Shown: piece after piece, positions 17,717 through 25,817 of the stretch
Numbering within the stretch: the stretch's first letter is position 1
How the letters are laid out: each line of letters begins with the position of its first letter
NCBI GenBank assembly: GCA_025356695.1
Contig: JANXSE010000094.1
Span: 1 to 36,989 of the forward strand
Direction: 5' to 3'
Length of the DNA: 36,989 nucleotides
Source: Betaproteobacteria bacterium
GTDB taxonomy: Bacteria > Pseudomonadota > Gammaproteobacteria > Burkholderiales > SG8-41
The notes under the pieces: generated by a model
What the model saw: the letters and a program-made list of their open reading frames with translations, nothing else
Databases searched by the model: none
Told to the model about the DNA's origin: nothing
Position numbers and translations under genes: made by a program

Positions 17717-18460
17717 ATGACGGCACTGCGCGAGCGCATGCGACGAAGCGCCGGCCTGCTGCTTCTGGCGATTGCGTTGCCTGCCTGTGGAATCTGCGCT
17801 GCTGCCGAAGAATTGATTACGACGGCAAAGTCGGCCGGCGAAGACGTGGTGCCGTACGTCCTGAACTACGGCGACCGGCAGCCGAAATTCATTACGATAT
17901 TGTTCCCGGGCGGCAACGGCCAGATGAATCCACATCTGGAAAACGACAAGGTCGTATACGATTTCGGCGGCAATTTTCTGATCCGCGCCCGGGAATTCAT
18001 TGTTGACGATGAATTCGCCACGGTCGCCACCAATACCACATGGTCGGAGTCTCGCGTGCAGGCGCTGCTGGACGATCTCAAGTCGCGCTTTCCGGGCGCG
18101 CAGATTTATCTGATCGGCACCAGCCGCGGCACCATCGCCACCGTGAAGCTGGCGGCTTTTCTCGCCGACAAGATCGCCGGCGTGATTCATACCTCGTCGA
18201 TGGGCAGCAGTATTTACTCGTTCGACGCGAAGGAGTATCGAAACCGCCAGTTGATCGTGCATCATCGCAATGATCAGTGCAGGGTCACGCGCTACAACGC
18301 CGCCGTGCATGCGCACGAAGCCTATGGCACGGAACTGATCACGATGGAAGGCGGTTTTTCGGAAGGCGACCCCTGCGAGGCTTACGCGCACCACGGTTAC
18401 CGCGGCATCGAGCGCGAGACGGTCGATGCCATCAAACAGTGGATCCGGCGCGGCGGCTGA
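17717..18460 (+). CDS. Secreted alpha/beta-hydrolase-like protein
   Basis: The 247-residue product begins at ATG 17717, four bases after the amidohydrolase stop. A basic N-terminus (RERMRRSAG) and hydrophobic stretch LLLLAIALPACGICAAAEE form a signal peptide; the Cys might suggest a lipoprotein, but the lipobox is poor. The core has ITILFPGGNGQM, the nucleophile elbow YLIGTSRGTIAT (GxSxG) and a later HHRNDQCRVT segment that could give the acid and base. It should be a periplasmic hydrolase of unknown substrate. It is the last gene of the rightward group with the crotonase and amidohydrolase and converges on a Bug gene. Confidence 0.78.
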   Translation: MTALRERMRRSAGLLLLAIALPACGICAAAEELITTAKSAGEDVVPYVLNYGDRQPKFITILFPGGNGQMNPHLENDKVVYDFGGNFLIRAREFIVDDEFATVATNTTWSESRVQALLDDLKSRFPGAQIYLIGTSRGTIATVKLAAFLADKIAGVIHTSSMGSSIYSFDAKEYRNRQLIVHHRNDQCRVTRYNAAVHAHEAYGTELITMEGGFSEGDPCEAYAHHGYRGIERETVDAIKQWIRRGG

Positions 18461-18484
18461 GGGCTGCCGCGCCGGCGGTCGAAC

Positions 18485-19462
18485 CTACTGGATCGACTTG
18501 ATGTTGGCTTCCTTGACGACGCGTATCCATTTCGGAATTTCGCGTTTGAGCATGTCGCGTAGCTGTTCGGGCGGGCCGCCGGCCGGTTCCAGTCCTTCCG
18601 AGGCCATGCGTTCTTTCAACTCCGGCGTTGTCATCGCTTTGGCGATTTCGCTGTTCCAGCGCACGACGATGTCCTTCGGCATGTTTTTCGGGCCCCACGC
18701 CGCGTACCAGAGTACTGCCTCGTAACCGGGCAGGGTTTCACCGACGGTCGGAATGTCCGGCAGGGCGGCGATGCGTTTGCCCGTGGTGACGGCAATGCCG
18801 CGCAGACGGCCGCTCTTGTGCTGCGGCACCATCGCCGGCATGGCACCGAAGATCAGCTGGATCTGGCCGCCGAGCACGTCGGCCATCGCCGGGCCGGTGC
18901 CTTTGTAGGGCACGTGGGTCATTTTGGTGCCGGCCATGATGTCGAACAATTCTGTCGCCAGATGGGTGATGCCGCCAGTGCCGGTTGAGCCGTAATTGAG
19001 TCCGCCGGGTTTGGTCTTGGCAAGCGCGATGAGTTCCTTGATCGATTTGGCCTGCACGCTCGGATGCAGCGAAACCAGAAAACCGGTTTCGCCGATCAGC
19101 GACAGCGGCGTGATGTCGTTGATCGGATCGTAGGGCAGTTTGAACAGCGCGGCGTTGGTGCCGTAGCTGCCGGACACCATGGCGACGGTATAGCCGTCGG
19201 GCGCCGAGCGCACGGTGGTTTCCGCGCCTATCGTGCCGCCGCCACCGGCGCGGTTGTCGACCACCACCGACTGGCCGAACGCCTCGGTCAGATTTTTTGC
19301 CAGCGTGCGCGCAACGATGTCGGTGCCGCCGCCGGGTGCAAAGGGCACGATCAGGCGCACCGGTTTGGTCGGATATTTGTTCGGCGCTTCGGCCGCCGGT
19401 GCCGGCAGGGCAGACACGGCGGCGAATGTGACGAGTGCGACGGTGGCGTTCATGAGTTTCAT
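18485..19462 (-). CDS. Bug-family tripartite tricarboxylate transporter substrate-binding protein
   Basis: The 325-residue product starts at ATG 19462 behind CCGGGAG, with a signal peptide MKLMNATVALVTFAAVSALP. The Bug motifs are YPTKPVRLIVPFAPGGGTDI, NRAGGGGTIGAE, APDGYTVA and MTHVPYKGTGPAMADVLGGQ. It lies 13 bases after the MmgE/PrpD gene, so the pair is an operon. This is the third place in the window where Bug and MmgE/PrpD genes are paired. The promoter is upstream of the MmgE/PrpD gene and carries a motif also seen at the divergent GntR-flavoprotein promoter, so the pair is probably under that regulator. Confidence 0.93.
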   Translation of the reverse strand: MKLMNATVALVTFAAVSALPAPAAEAPNKYPTKPVRLIVPFAPGGGTDIVARTLAKNLTEAFGQSVVVDNRAGGGGTIGAETTVRSAPDGYTVAMVSGSYGTNAALFKLPYDPINDITPLSLIGETGFLVSLHPSVQAKSIKELIALAKTKPGGLNYGSTGTGGITHLATELFDIMAGTKMTHVPYKGTGPAMADVLGGQIQLIFGAMPAMVPQHKSGRLRGIAVTTGKRIAALPDIPTVGETLPGYEAVLWYAAWGPKNMPKDIVVRWNSEIAKAMTTPELKERMASEGLEPAGGPPEQLRDMLKREIPKWIRVVKEANIKSIQ

Positions 19463-19475
19463 GCGGTACTCCCGG

Positions 19476-20852
19476 TTAACGTTTGCGCGTGAGCAGGTCG
19501 AGTAGTTCGCGCGCCGTGTGTTTCTCGATTGACAGTGCGACGGCGGCGATGGCGTCGGTGTCGATCGTCGGATTGATGCCACGGAATTTTTCGGTGATAC
19601 CGGCGGCGTTGATCGGCACGTGGATTGAACCGGTCGGATTCAGAATGTCGACGCGTTCCCATGTGCCGTTGTGTTCGACTGCCACCCAGCCGGCAAAATC
19701 CTTCGGGTAGAGTTTGTCGAGTTCAGGGTCGGGTACCAGTTCCATGCCCTGGGCAAGGCCGACGATGGCCGGGTCGTTCATTTTGGCGTCGGTGAACTGT
19801 GCCGGCAGCGCCGCACCATCCATCAGCGCGACGGCCACCGCATAACGCAGGCTCATCTGCGCATTGAGCGCCGAGCTCGGCACATAATCGAAGCCGCATT
19901 GCACATCGACCACCTTGCAGGTGCCGGCGCGGACTTTTTTCCTGGTGTCCCACGGCGCGCCAAGCTTCTTGCGCAACGCCAGCGCGGCGTCGATGTAGGC
20001 GTGCGTGCTGCCGCAGCAGCAATACGGTTTGATCGAATTGTTGTCGACGTGAAAGACGCGGCCCAGATCGTGTGTCAGCGGCGCCGGATCCGAATGATCG
20101 GAGAAGGCTTTGAGCACGCCGCCGTCCTCGAATTCGTAAATCGAGGTCGGCCCGCTGAAGCCGAGTTGCGCCAGTTCAGCAGCGAGCACGCCGGAGTGCG
20201 CGGCCTTGCCCGGATGCAGGCGTTTGCTCATGGTGCCGTCGGCGTTGAAGGCCCACAGTCCGGCGCCCTGCGTGCCGGCCAGCCCGAGCGCCCACGCGGT
20301 TTCTTCCGCATTCAGTTTCAGCAATATGGCGCAGGCGGCAGCGGCGCCGAAGGGGCCGGTGACGCCGGTAAGGTGCCAGCCGCGCAAACGCGCTGCCGAC
20401 GGATTCAATGCAAGGCTCGAGCGGATCATGACTTCATAGCCGGCAACGATGGCGGTGAGAAGATCGCGGCCGCTGCTGTTCAGGCGCTCGGCGACGGCCA
20501 GCGCCGCCGGGATCACCGCGGCGCCGCAATGCAGCTTGGCGTTGTGATAATCATCGAGTTCGAAGGCGTGCACGGCGACACCGTTGACCAGTGCGGCATC
20601 GGCGCTGCGCAGGCTCGCCGCCTGTTCCGTCCAGACACGCGATTCGGTACCGCTGCCGCCGCGTTTCACCCACGCCAGCAGTTTTTGCGTCCACGGCGTG
20701 TTGAAGCCGTAGAGCCCGGCGCCCAGCGTGTCGAGCAGGGCAATGCGCGCGACATCGCGCGTGCGCTGCGGCAGGTCGTCGAATTTCAGCGTCGAGACCC
20801 AGTTGGCGAGTTCGCGGGTGGGCGCGGCAATCGCGCGGCGGTCGAAGTTCAT
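19476..20852 (-). CDS. MmgE/PrpD family protein
   Basis: This 458-residue protein starts at ATG 20852, seven bases after GAGGAG. Family motifs are LPQRTRDVARIALLDTLGAG, ALVNGVAVHAFELDDYHNAK, GWHLTGVTGPFGAAAACAIL and MSKRLHPGKAAHSGVLAAEL. A Cys-rich segment, KPYCCCGSTHAYIDAAL, lies in the second domain where other members read similar CGs-H sequence. The reaction is probably on a polycarboxylate. The protein is closer in layout to the one at 827-2221 than to that at 5394-6761 (for example, VWGTD/VWTEQ and ELDD). Downstream lies a Bug gene, and upstream are a GntR/FCD regulator and a flavoprotein resembling tricarballylate dehydrogenase. Confidence 0.9.
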   Translation of the reverse strand: MNFDRRAIAAPTRELANWVSTLKFDDLPQRTRDVARIALLDTLGAGLYGFNTPWTQKLLAWVKRGGSGTESRVWTEQAASLRSADAALVNGVAVHAFELDDYHNAKLHCGAAVIPAALAVAERLNSSGRDLLTAIVAGYEVMIRSSLALNPSAARLRGWHLTGVTGPFGAAAACAILLKLNAEETAWALGLAGTQGAGLWAFNADGTMSKRLHPGKAAHSGVLAAELAQLGFSGPTSIYEFEDGGVLKAFSDHSDPAPLTHDLGRVFHVDNNSIKPYCCCGSTHAYIDAALALRKKLGAPWDTRKKVRAGTCKVVDVQCGFDYVPSSALNAQMSLRYAVAVALMDGAALPAQFTDAKMNDPAIVGLAQGMELVPDPELDKLYPKDFAGWVAVEHNGTWERVDILNPTGSIHVPINAAGITEKFRGINPTIDTDAIAAVALSIEKHTARELLDLLTRKR

Positions 20853-20922
20853 GCCTGTTCTCCTCGGAGGTAGGCCGCGCGCCGCCGGTGGCACTCAATT
20901 CCGGCGGATGCGGCAGGTTTTC

Positions 20923-20956
20923 ATACTATTGTAAGGGCGGATGCGCGGGAAGTCAT
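20923..20956 (-). promoter_or_regulatory. Promoter and candidate GntR operator of the MmgE/PrpD-Bug operon
   Basis: The plus-strand motif ATACTATTGTA (20923-20933) is identical to one in the divergent promoter region at 21753-21763. On the minus strand it contains TACAAT (20928-20933), a good -10 box, with ATGACT as a possible -35 box 17 bases upstream (20951-20956). The motif is an imperfect inverted repeat ATAC-N4-GTAa. It would place transcription start near 20920, about 70 bases before the MmgE/PrpD start codon. The rest of the gap 20853-20999 shows nothing else. Confidence 0.55.
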
Positions 20957-20999
20957 ATGGCACGCGGCGGCTGCGGCAGGGGCGTGCGCCGGAAACAGT

Positions 21000-21692
21000 T
21001 CAGGTTTTCTTTTCGACGTCGCGTCGCATGATCATCAGACGGATATGCAGGGCGGCGGCGACATGCGCGCGCGCCGTTTTTTCCGCGGCATCGGCGTCGT
21101 GCCGTTCGATTGCGTTGACGATGGCGCTGTGTTCCTTCAGCGCCTCGCCCGGGCGCTGCGGCCACGAGAAGGTGGTGCCGCGCAACTGCGCGAGTTCATC
21201 CTGCAGCGACTGCAGCGTACGGACGAGATAGCGGTTGTTGGCCGCACGGTAAATGCAGTCGTGCAGTTCCTTGTTCGCGGCGAGCAGGCGCGCTTCGTCG
21301 GTTCTCGCCGCCGCCTGTTCGAGCAGGATCTGTTTGAGAAAAGCCACCTCGGTGGGCGAGGCATGACGCGCGGCGAGCGCGGCGGCGGCACCTTCGAGCA
21401 CTTCGCGAATGGCGTAGAGCTCGAAGATCTGGTTGCGGCTGAGCTGCGGCACGGCCAGCCCGTGTTCGGTTGAGACCAGCAGGTTTTCCGAGGTCAGCCG
21501 CCGCAGCGCTTCGCGCACCGGCGTGCGGCTGACTTTCAGCCATGTGGCGACCGCTTCTTCGCGGATGCGCTCGCCCGGTTCGAAGTGCGCCGTGTGCAGC
21601 GCCGTTTTAAGGTCGGCATAGACGCGCTCGGCCAGCGAAACGCCGCCGTTCTGGCGCTTGGCGGCGGGCGTTTTGGCTCGTGTTGTCGGCAT
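21000..21692 (-). CDS. GntR-family transcriptional regulator, FCD type
   Basis: The 230-residue regulator has a winged helix at about residues 18-82 (AERVYADLKTALHTAHFEPG, REEAVATWLKVSRTPVREAL, LTSENLL) and an all-helical FCD ligand domain behind it. The metal-binding residues typical of FCD are visible in NKELHDCIYRAANN, KEHSAIVNAIERHDADAA and ARAHVAAAL. Such proteins are usually repressors released by a carboxylic acid. The gene is divergent from the flavoprotein and upstream of an MmgE/PrpD-Bug operon; both control regions contain ATACTATTGTA. The likely role is therefore local control of uptake and dehydrogenation of a tricarballylate-like acid. It also probably represses itself. Confidence 0.92.
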   Translation of the reverse strand: MPTTRAKTPAAKRQNGGVSLAERVYADLKTALHTAHFEPGERIREEAVATWLKVSRTPVREALRRLTSENLLVSTEHGLAVPQLSRNQIFELYAIREVLEGAAAALAARHASPTEVAFLKQILLEQAAARTDEARLLAANKELHDCIYRAANNRYLVRTLQSLQDELAQLRGTTFSWPQRPGEALKEHSAIVNAIERHDADAAEKTARAHVAAALHIRLMIMRRDVEKKT

Positions 21693-21729
21693 ATCAACGT
21701 ATCTCGCAAAGGGCGGCGGGGTGCCGTTC

Positions 21730-21768
21730 TTGACCTTGGATCAGACAGTAGGATACTATTGTATACAA
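21730..21768. promoter_or_regulatory. Divergent promoter with palindromic GntR-type operator
   Basis: For the flavoprotein, TTGACC (21730-21735) and TACTAT (21754-21759) are 18 bases apart and make a plausible sigma-70 promoter. The perfect palindrome TTGTATACAA (21759-21768) adjoins the -10 box and has the form of FCD-family GntR operators, which are often GTATAC-centred. The 11-mer ATACTATTGTA (21753-21763) recurs upstream of the MmgE/PrpD operon. Repressor bound here would block both directions. Confidence 0.6.
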
Positions 21769-21830
21769 CTGGATGCAATGCGCTTGCGCAAGTCTGGTTT
21801 TTCCTTTCAGATCAATCACGGAGGCTGTCG

Positions 21831-23393
21831 ATGAGCAGTTTCGATGTAATCGTTGTGGGTGGCGGCAATGCTGCGTTTTCGGCCGCCGTGGCGGCGCGTG
21901 AAGCCGGCGCGAAAAAAGTCGTGCTGCTTGAAAAAGCGCCGAAGGAACAGCGCGGCGGCAACACGCATTTTTCCGGCGCGATTTTCCGTCACGTCTTCAA
22001 CAAGGCCAGCGATGTCGACCGCTTCGTACCCGACGTCGAGCAAAAATATCCGGGCTTTCACGCCGGCGTCAAACCGTACACCGCAGAACTTTTCCGCGAA
22101 GACCTGATGCGCGTGACCGATGGCCGCACCGACCCGGTATTGTCGAAGATACTAATCGAAGAATCGTGGGACGCGATGTGCTGGCTGCAGGACACCGGCC
22201 GCCACAAATTTGAACTCGCGCAGTCGGTCATGGGCATCAAGGTCGACGGCAAGATCAAATGGCCGGTCGGCGCCATCATTCGCACCGTGCATGAAGGTGT
22301 TGGTCTGTCGAAGACCTGGTTCGAGACCGGCGAGAAGGTCGGCGTCGATATTCGTTATGACCATGCGGTGGTCAGCCTCACGCAGGACAAAAGCGGCCGC
22401 GTCAACGGTGTGGTAGTGCGCTCGCCGAAAGGCTTGCAGACGTTGACTGCCAAGGCGGTGATCCTCGGCAGCGGTGGTTTTGAAACCAATCCGGAATGGC
22501 GCCTGCGTTACCTCGGCAAACCGTGGGACCACGCCAAGGTGCGCGGTTCGAACTTCAACTACGGTGACGGCCTGAAGATGGCGCTCGACATTGGCGCCAT
22601 GCCCTGGGGCCACTGGAGCGGCTGCCATGCCACGCCGATCGTCGCCACCGCGCCCGACTACGGCCGCCGCGATATGACCGACAAGACCAACCGGCTCTCG
22701 TATACGCAGGGCGTCATGCTCAACGTCGAGGGCAACCGCTGGGTCGATGAGGGCGCTGACTTCAATTCTTACACCTACGCCAAATACGGCGGCATGATCC
22801 TGCAGCAGCCGAAGAGCCTCTCCTACCAGATTTTCGACAGCAAGGTGCTCGATCTGCTGGAGCCGCGTTACTCGTCGAGCGAGCCGTTCCGCGCGGACAC
22901 GCTCGAAGGCCTGATCGATCAACTGAAGATTGACAAGAAGCAGGCACTGAAAACGCTGCACGCCTACAACGCGGCGGCGGCCAAGGGCGGTGCCTTCAAT
23001 CCGGCGGTGCTCGATGGCCATCGCACCGAAGGCATCGAACCGGCGAAGACCAACTGGGCGCAGAAGCTCGACAAGCCGCCTTATCTTTGCTGGCCGGTCA
23101 CCGGCGGCATCACCTTCACCTTCGGCGGCCTCAAGGTCAACGAACAGTGCCAGGTGGTGGCGAGCGACTGGAAGCCGATGCCGGGACTTTACGCCTGCGG
23201 CGAAATGGTTGGCGGGTTGTTCCACTACAACTACGCGCTGGGCAGCGGCCTGATGTCGGGTGTCGTCTTCGGCCGCATCGCCGGACGCGCAGCGGTTGCC
23301 AGTAGCGGCAAAACGGCGAAGAGCGCAAAAAGCGTGAAGAGCAAAAAGCCGGCGGCGCGCAAACCGGCCGCACGCAAGGCCACGCGCCGCTAA
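21831..23393 (+). CDS. TcuA-like FAD-dependent dehydrogenase with lysine-rich tail
   Basis: The 520-residue protein starts at ATG 21831, six bases after GGAGG. FDVIVVGGGNAAFSAAVAARE binds the ADP part of FAD, and EKAPKEQRGGNTHFSGAIFR matches tricarballylate dehydrogenase (TcuA) and the fumarate reductase/succinate dehydrogenase flavoprotein group. GLYACGEMVGGLFHYNYALGSGLMSG near residues 450-475 is the second FAD site. TcuA oxidises tricarballylate to cis-aconitate, with TcuB as electron partner; no TcuB gene is present. The last 30 residues, starting SSGKTAKSAKS and ending KATRR, are a histone-H1-like Lys/Ala/Pro tail not expected in this family. The gene is divergent from the GntR regulator. 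Confidence 0.88.
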   Translation: MSSFDVIVVGGGNAAFSAAVAAREAGAKKVVLLEKAPKEQRGGNTHFSGAIFRHVFNKASDVDRFVPDVEQKYPGFHAGVKPYTAELFREDLMRVTDGRTDPVLSKILIEESWDAMCWLQDTGRHKFELAQSVMGIKVDGKIKWPVGAIIRTVHEGVGLSKTWFETGEKVGVDIRYDHAVVSLTQDKSGRVNGVVVRSPKGLQTLTAKAVILGSGGFETNPEWRLRYLGKPWDHAKVRGSNFNYGDGLKMALDIGAMPWGHWSGCHATPIVATAPDYGRRDMTDKTNRLSYTQGVMLNVEGNRWVDEGADFNSYTYAKYGGMILQQPKSLSYQIFDSKVLDLLEPRYSSSEPFRADTLEGLIDQLKIDKKQALKTLHAYNAAAAKGGAFNPAVLDGHRTEGIEPAKTNWAQKLDKPPYLCWPVTGGITFTFGGLKVNEQCQVVASDWKPMPGLYACGEMVGGLFHYNYALGSGLMSGVVFGRIAGRAAVASSGKTAKSAKSVKSKKPAARKPAARKATRR

Positions 23394-23441
23394 TAAACGG
23401 TGCGGGGTGCAGGCCCCGGTCACCGGCCGGAAACACGGCGG

Positions 23442-23477
23442 GCCCTGATTGAAGCGAAACTTCAATCAGGGCTTTTT
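23442..23477 (+). terminator. Intrinsic terminator after the flavoprotein gene
   Basis: GCCCTGATTGAAG (23442-23454) and CTTCAATCAGGGC (23460-23472) form a perfect 13-bp stem with loop CGAAA, followed by TTTTT. It is a textbook rho-independent terminator and separates the flavoprotein from the cyclase gene. The gap 23478-23602 contains no other clear signal. Confidence 0.93.
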
Positions 23478-23602
23478 CATTTCATTCAAGCCCGCGGCGT
23501 ATTTGCATGGTTACGCCAGCTTGTCTTCAAATTGTGATTTGGAATGCTGTTATGCTTGGGCCATTCGTTCAGCGGGACAGGCCATAACCCGGCCGCAATA
23601 CA

Positions 23603-24490
23603 ATGACTGAGAGCAGGGAAAATCTGACGGTGTTGCTGGTCGACATCTGCGACAGCACGCGTTTATACGAAACACTTGGCGATGAAGTGGCCTTCCGTGA
23701 ATTGCGCGGCTGCCTCGATCTTTTCGAAAAAGCCGTGGCTGCCAACGGCGGACGCGTGGCGAAGGCGGTCGGCGACGGTCTGATCTGCCTGTTTGAAGAG
23801 CCGGCCAAGGCGGTCACCGCTGCCTGCGACATGCAGACCAGCCTGGGCAACCGCGTGACGGGCCAGCCACTGCGCATCGGCATCCGCGTCGGCCTGCATT
23901 ACGGCCCGGTGCTGCTCGATGGCGATGACGTCTATGGCGATACCGTCAAGATCGCCACGCGCATGACGCAGTTCGCGGCAAGCGGGCAGATCATCACCAC
24001 CGGCGACACCGTCGAACAACTGGCGATACACCTGCGCAGCGTGACGCGGCATCTCGAGGCGTTTCCGGCCAGCGGCCGTGAAGATGGCATGTCGGTGCAC
24101 GAAGTGCAATGGCAGGAGAGCAGCGAGTACACGCAGATGCCCGGGCGTTTTGAGGCGGTGCTGGCGGCGGCGGGCATTTCCCGCATGTATCTGCAGCAGG
24201 GTGCGCGCGAAATCGTTGTCGTTTCGTCGATGACGATGGGGCGCGACGCCGGCAACGACATCGTGCTCAAAGACAAGATGGCTTCGCGCAACCACGCGCG
24301 CATCGAGCGGCGCAAGGATAAATACGTGCTGATCGATCTGAGTTCGAACGGCACCTTCGTCGCCATGGACGGCGGTGACCCGCTCAAGCTGCGGCGCGAG
24401 GAAATGATCATGTACGGCAGCGGCCTGCTTACCTTCGGTCATGCCGCCGGCGAGGCCGGCGAAGAAGCGATCAGGTTTCGCGTCGAGTAG
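23603..24490 (+). CDS. Class III adenylate/guanylate cyclase-like protein with FHA domain
   Basis: The 295-residue protein has a class III cyclase domain at residues 1-170: metal Asp14 in LLVDICDSTR, Lys54 and metal Asp58 in VAKAVGDGLICLF, and YGDTVKIATRM, where Arg120 is kept but the usual transition-state Asn is Lys116. The dimerisation and base-recognition sites otherwise look normal. An FHA domain follows (about 205-290) with GRDAGNDI, SRNHARI and LSSNGTF, the phosphothreonine-binding pattern. It is soluble, without sensor or membrane segment. It could make cAMP or be a catalytically weakened sensor that docks on a phosphorylated protein. It follows a terminator and so has its own promoter; the convergent neighbour is an MFS transporter. 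Confidence 0.88.
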   Translation: MTESRENLTVLLVDICDSTRLYETLGDEVAFRELRGCLDLFEKAVAANGGRVAKAVGDGLICLFEEPAKAVTAACDMQTSLGNRVTGQPLRIGIRVGLHYGPVLLDGDDVYGDTVKIATRMTQFAASGQIITTGDTVEQLAIHLRSVTRHLEAFPASGREDGMSVHEVQWQESSEYTQMPGRFEAVLAAAGISRMYLQQGAREIVVVSSMTMGRDAGNDIVLKDKMASRNHARIERRKDKYVLIDLSSNGTFVAMDGGDPLKLRREEMIMYGSGLLTFGHAAGEAGEEAIRFRVE

Positions 24491-24496
24491 GCGCGG

Positions 24497-25645
24497 CTAC
24501 TTCGGCGGCGCTGCCTGCGCGGTGGCGCGCACGGTGCGTGTCAAGTGGCCGCTGTAGGCAAGAATTCCCGCATTGATGATAAAGACCGGCGCCAGCCCGA
24601 AGACCGAGGCCAGCGCGCCGGCCGTTACCGGCACAACCGAATGCATCAGGTGGTTGAATGCGAACCGGATGCCGGTGACTTCGCCGGCGCGGCCCTGCGG
24701 CGAACGGTTGTAGCTCATCAAGAGCGTAATCGGCTGGCCGCAACCGAGGGCGAGACCGATACCGAATGACAATGCCGACAGGACCCAGATGTCGTTGACG
24801 AAGGGGAAGGCGACAAACAGCGAGGCGCCGGCAAACATCGACACCGACAGCACATCGCGCGCCGACCAGCGCGCGGTCAGAAACGACAGGCTGAAACGCA
24901 TGATGAAGGTGGCGGCGGCAAAAATGCCGAGTATGGTGCCGATGCGCGACGCGGAAAGTCCGATCGAGTCGCCGTAGATCGGCAGGTAAAACATATAGAG
25001 GTCCCAGCCGCTGACTACCAGTGCGCTGTTGATCAGCACCTTGCGCAGTTCCGGCTGGCGCAGCAGATCCAGCGCATTGCCGCTTTCGGGGGCGGCCGGC
25101 GGCAGTTTGAATTCGCGCAGCGGCCGGTAGAGGGCAAGGGTGACGAGCGGGATGAGGGTGCTGACGGCGTAGCCGAGATAAGCCGCCTGATGACCGCCGT
25201 AGTCGATCGCAAAACCGGCGAACACCGGCCCCAGCAGACCCGAAATCGAATAACCCAGACTCAGCGTGCTGAAATTTTTTGCGCGCTGCTCGCGCGGCCC
25301 CCACGCGCCGGTGAGGTTTTGCACTGCCACGGTATAAAACATGAACGAAAAACCGATGGTCACTGCAGACCAGAACAACGCAGTGATGGTCGGTGAGAAA
25401 TACGGCAGCAGCATGCCGGTGCCGCACAACACGGCGCCGAGCATCATCGGACGGTGCACGCCGTAACGGTCGGTGATGCGTCCGGCGTATATGCCGAAGC
25501 ACAGTGGCGGCAGCGAATACAGCGCGACCATCAAGCCGATCTCAAACGGGCTGGCGCCGAGCTTGATCGCAAACAGCGCCATCACCACGCGGCTGCCGAC
25601 CTGGCAGCCGTGAATGATGATATTGAGAAAGGTCATCAGATACAT
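24497..25645 (-). CDS. Major facilitator superfamily transporter
   Basis: The 382-residue protein is hydrophobic throughout, with about 12 membrane segments. The loop after the second segment reads AGRITDRYGVHRPMMLG, the MFS motif A (GxxxDRxGxR). The start at ATG 25645 gives MYLMTFLNIIIHGCQVG; ATG 25636 is an alternative. It is slightly short for the family but complete. The substrate is unknown. Its stop lies six bases from the convergent cyclase stop, and its promoter lies in the 172-base divergent spacer shared with the TAXI gene. Confidence 0.88.
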   Translation of the reverse strand: MYLMTFLNIIIHGCQVGSRVVMALFAIKLGASPFEIGLMVALYSLPPLCFGIYAGRITDRYGVHRPMMLGAVLCGTGMLLPYFSPTITALFWSAVTIGFSFMFYTVAVQNLTGAWGPREQRAKNFSTLSLGYSISGLLGPVFAGFAIDYGGHQAAYLGYAVSTLIPLVTLALYRPLREFKLPPAAPESGNALDLLRQPELRKVLINSALVVSGWDLYMFYLPIYGDSIGLSASRIGTILGIFAAATFIMRFSLSFLTARWSARDVLSVSMFAGASLFVAFPFVNDIWVLSALSFGIGLALGCGQPITLLMSYNRSPQGRAGEVTGIRFAFNHLMHSVVPVTAGALASVFGLAPVFIINAGILAYSGHLTRTVRATAQAAPPK

Positions 25646-25817
25646 GATTATCCGGCAGGCGACCTGTATGTATTGCGGCAGCGGGCGCTATGCTGTGCAG
25701 CCGCTACTTGTGTCATGATTCGGGCGCAGCAGGGATGGCATTGCAGCATGTCGTGAATTTTCCCGCGATCCGCGAGCGGCGGCAAGAACAAACACCGGAT
25801 ATAGCCGAGGAGGTGCC

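Noticed and set aside
22152..23465. Minus-strand open frame of 437 codons opposite the flavoprotein
   Set aside because: Antisense shadow of a gene with clear FAD motifs; the translation is rich in Arg, Ala and His with no motifs.
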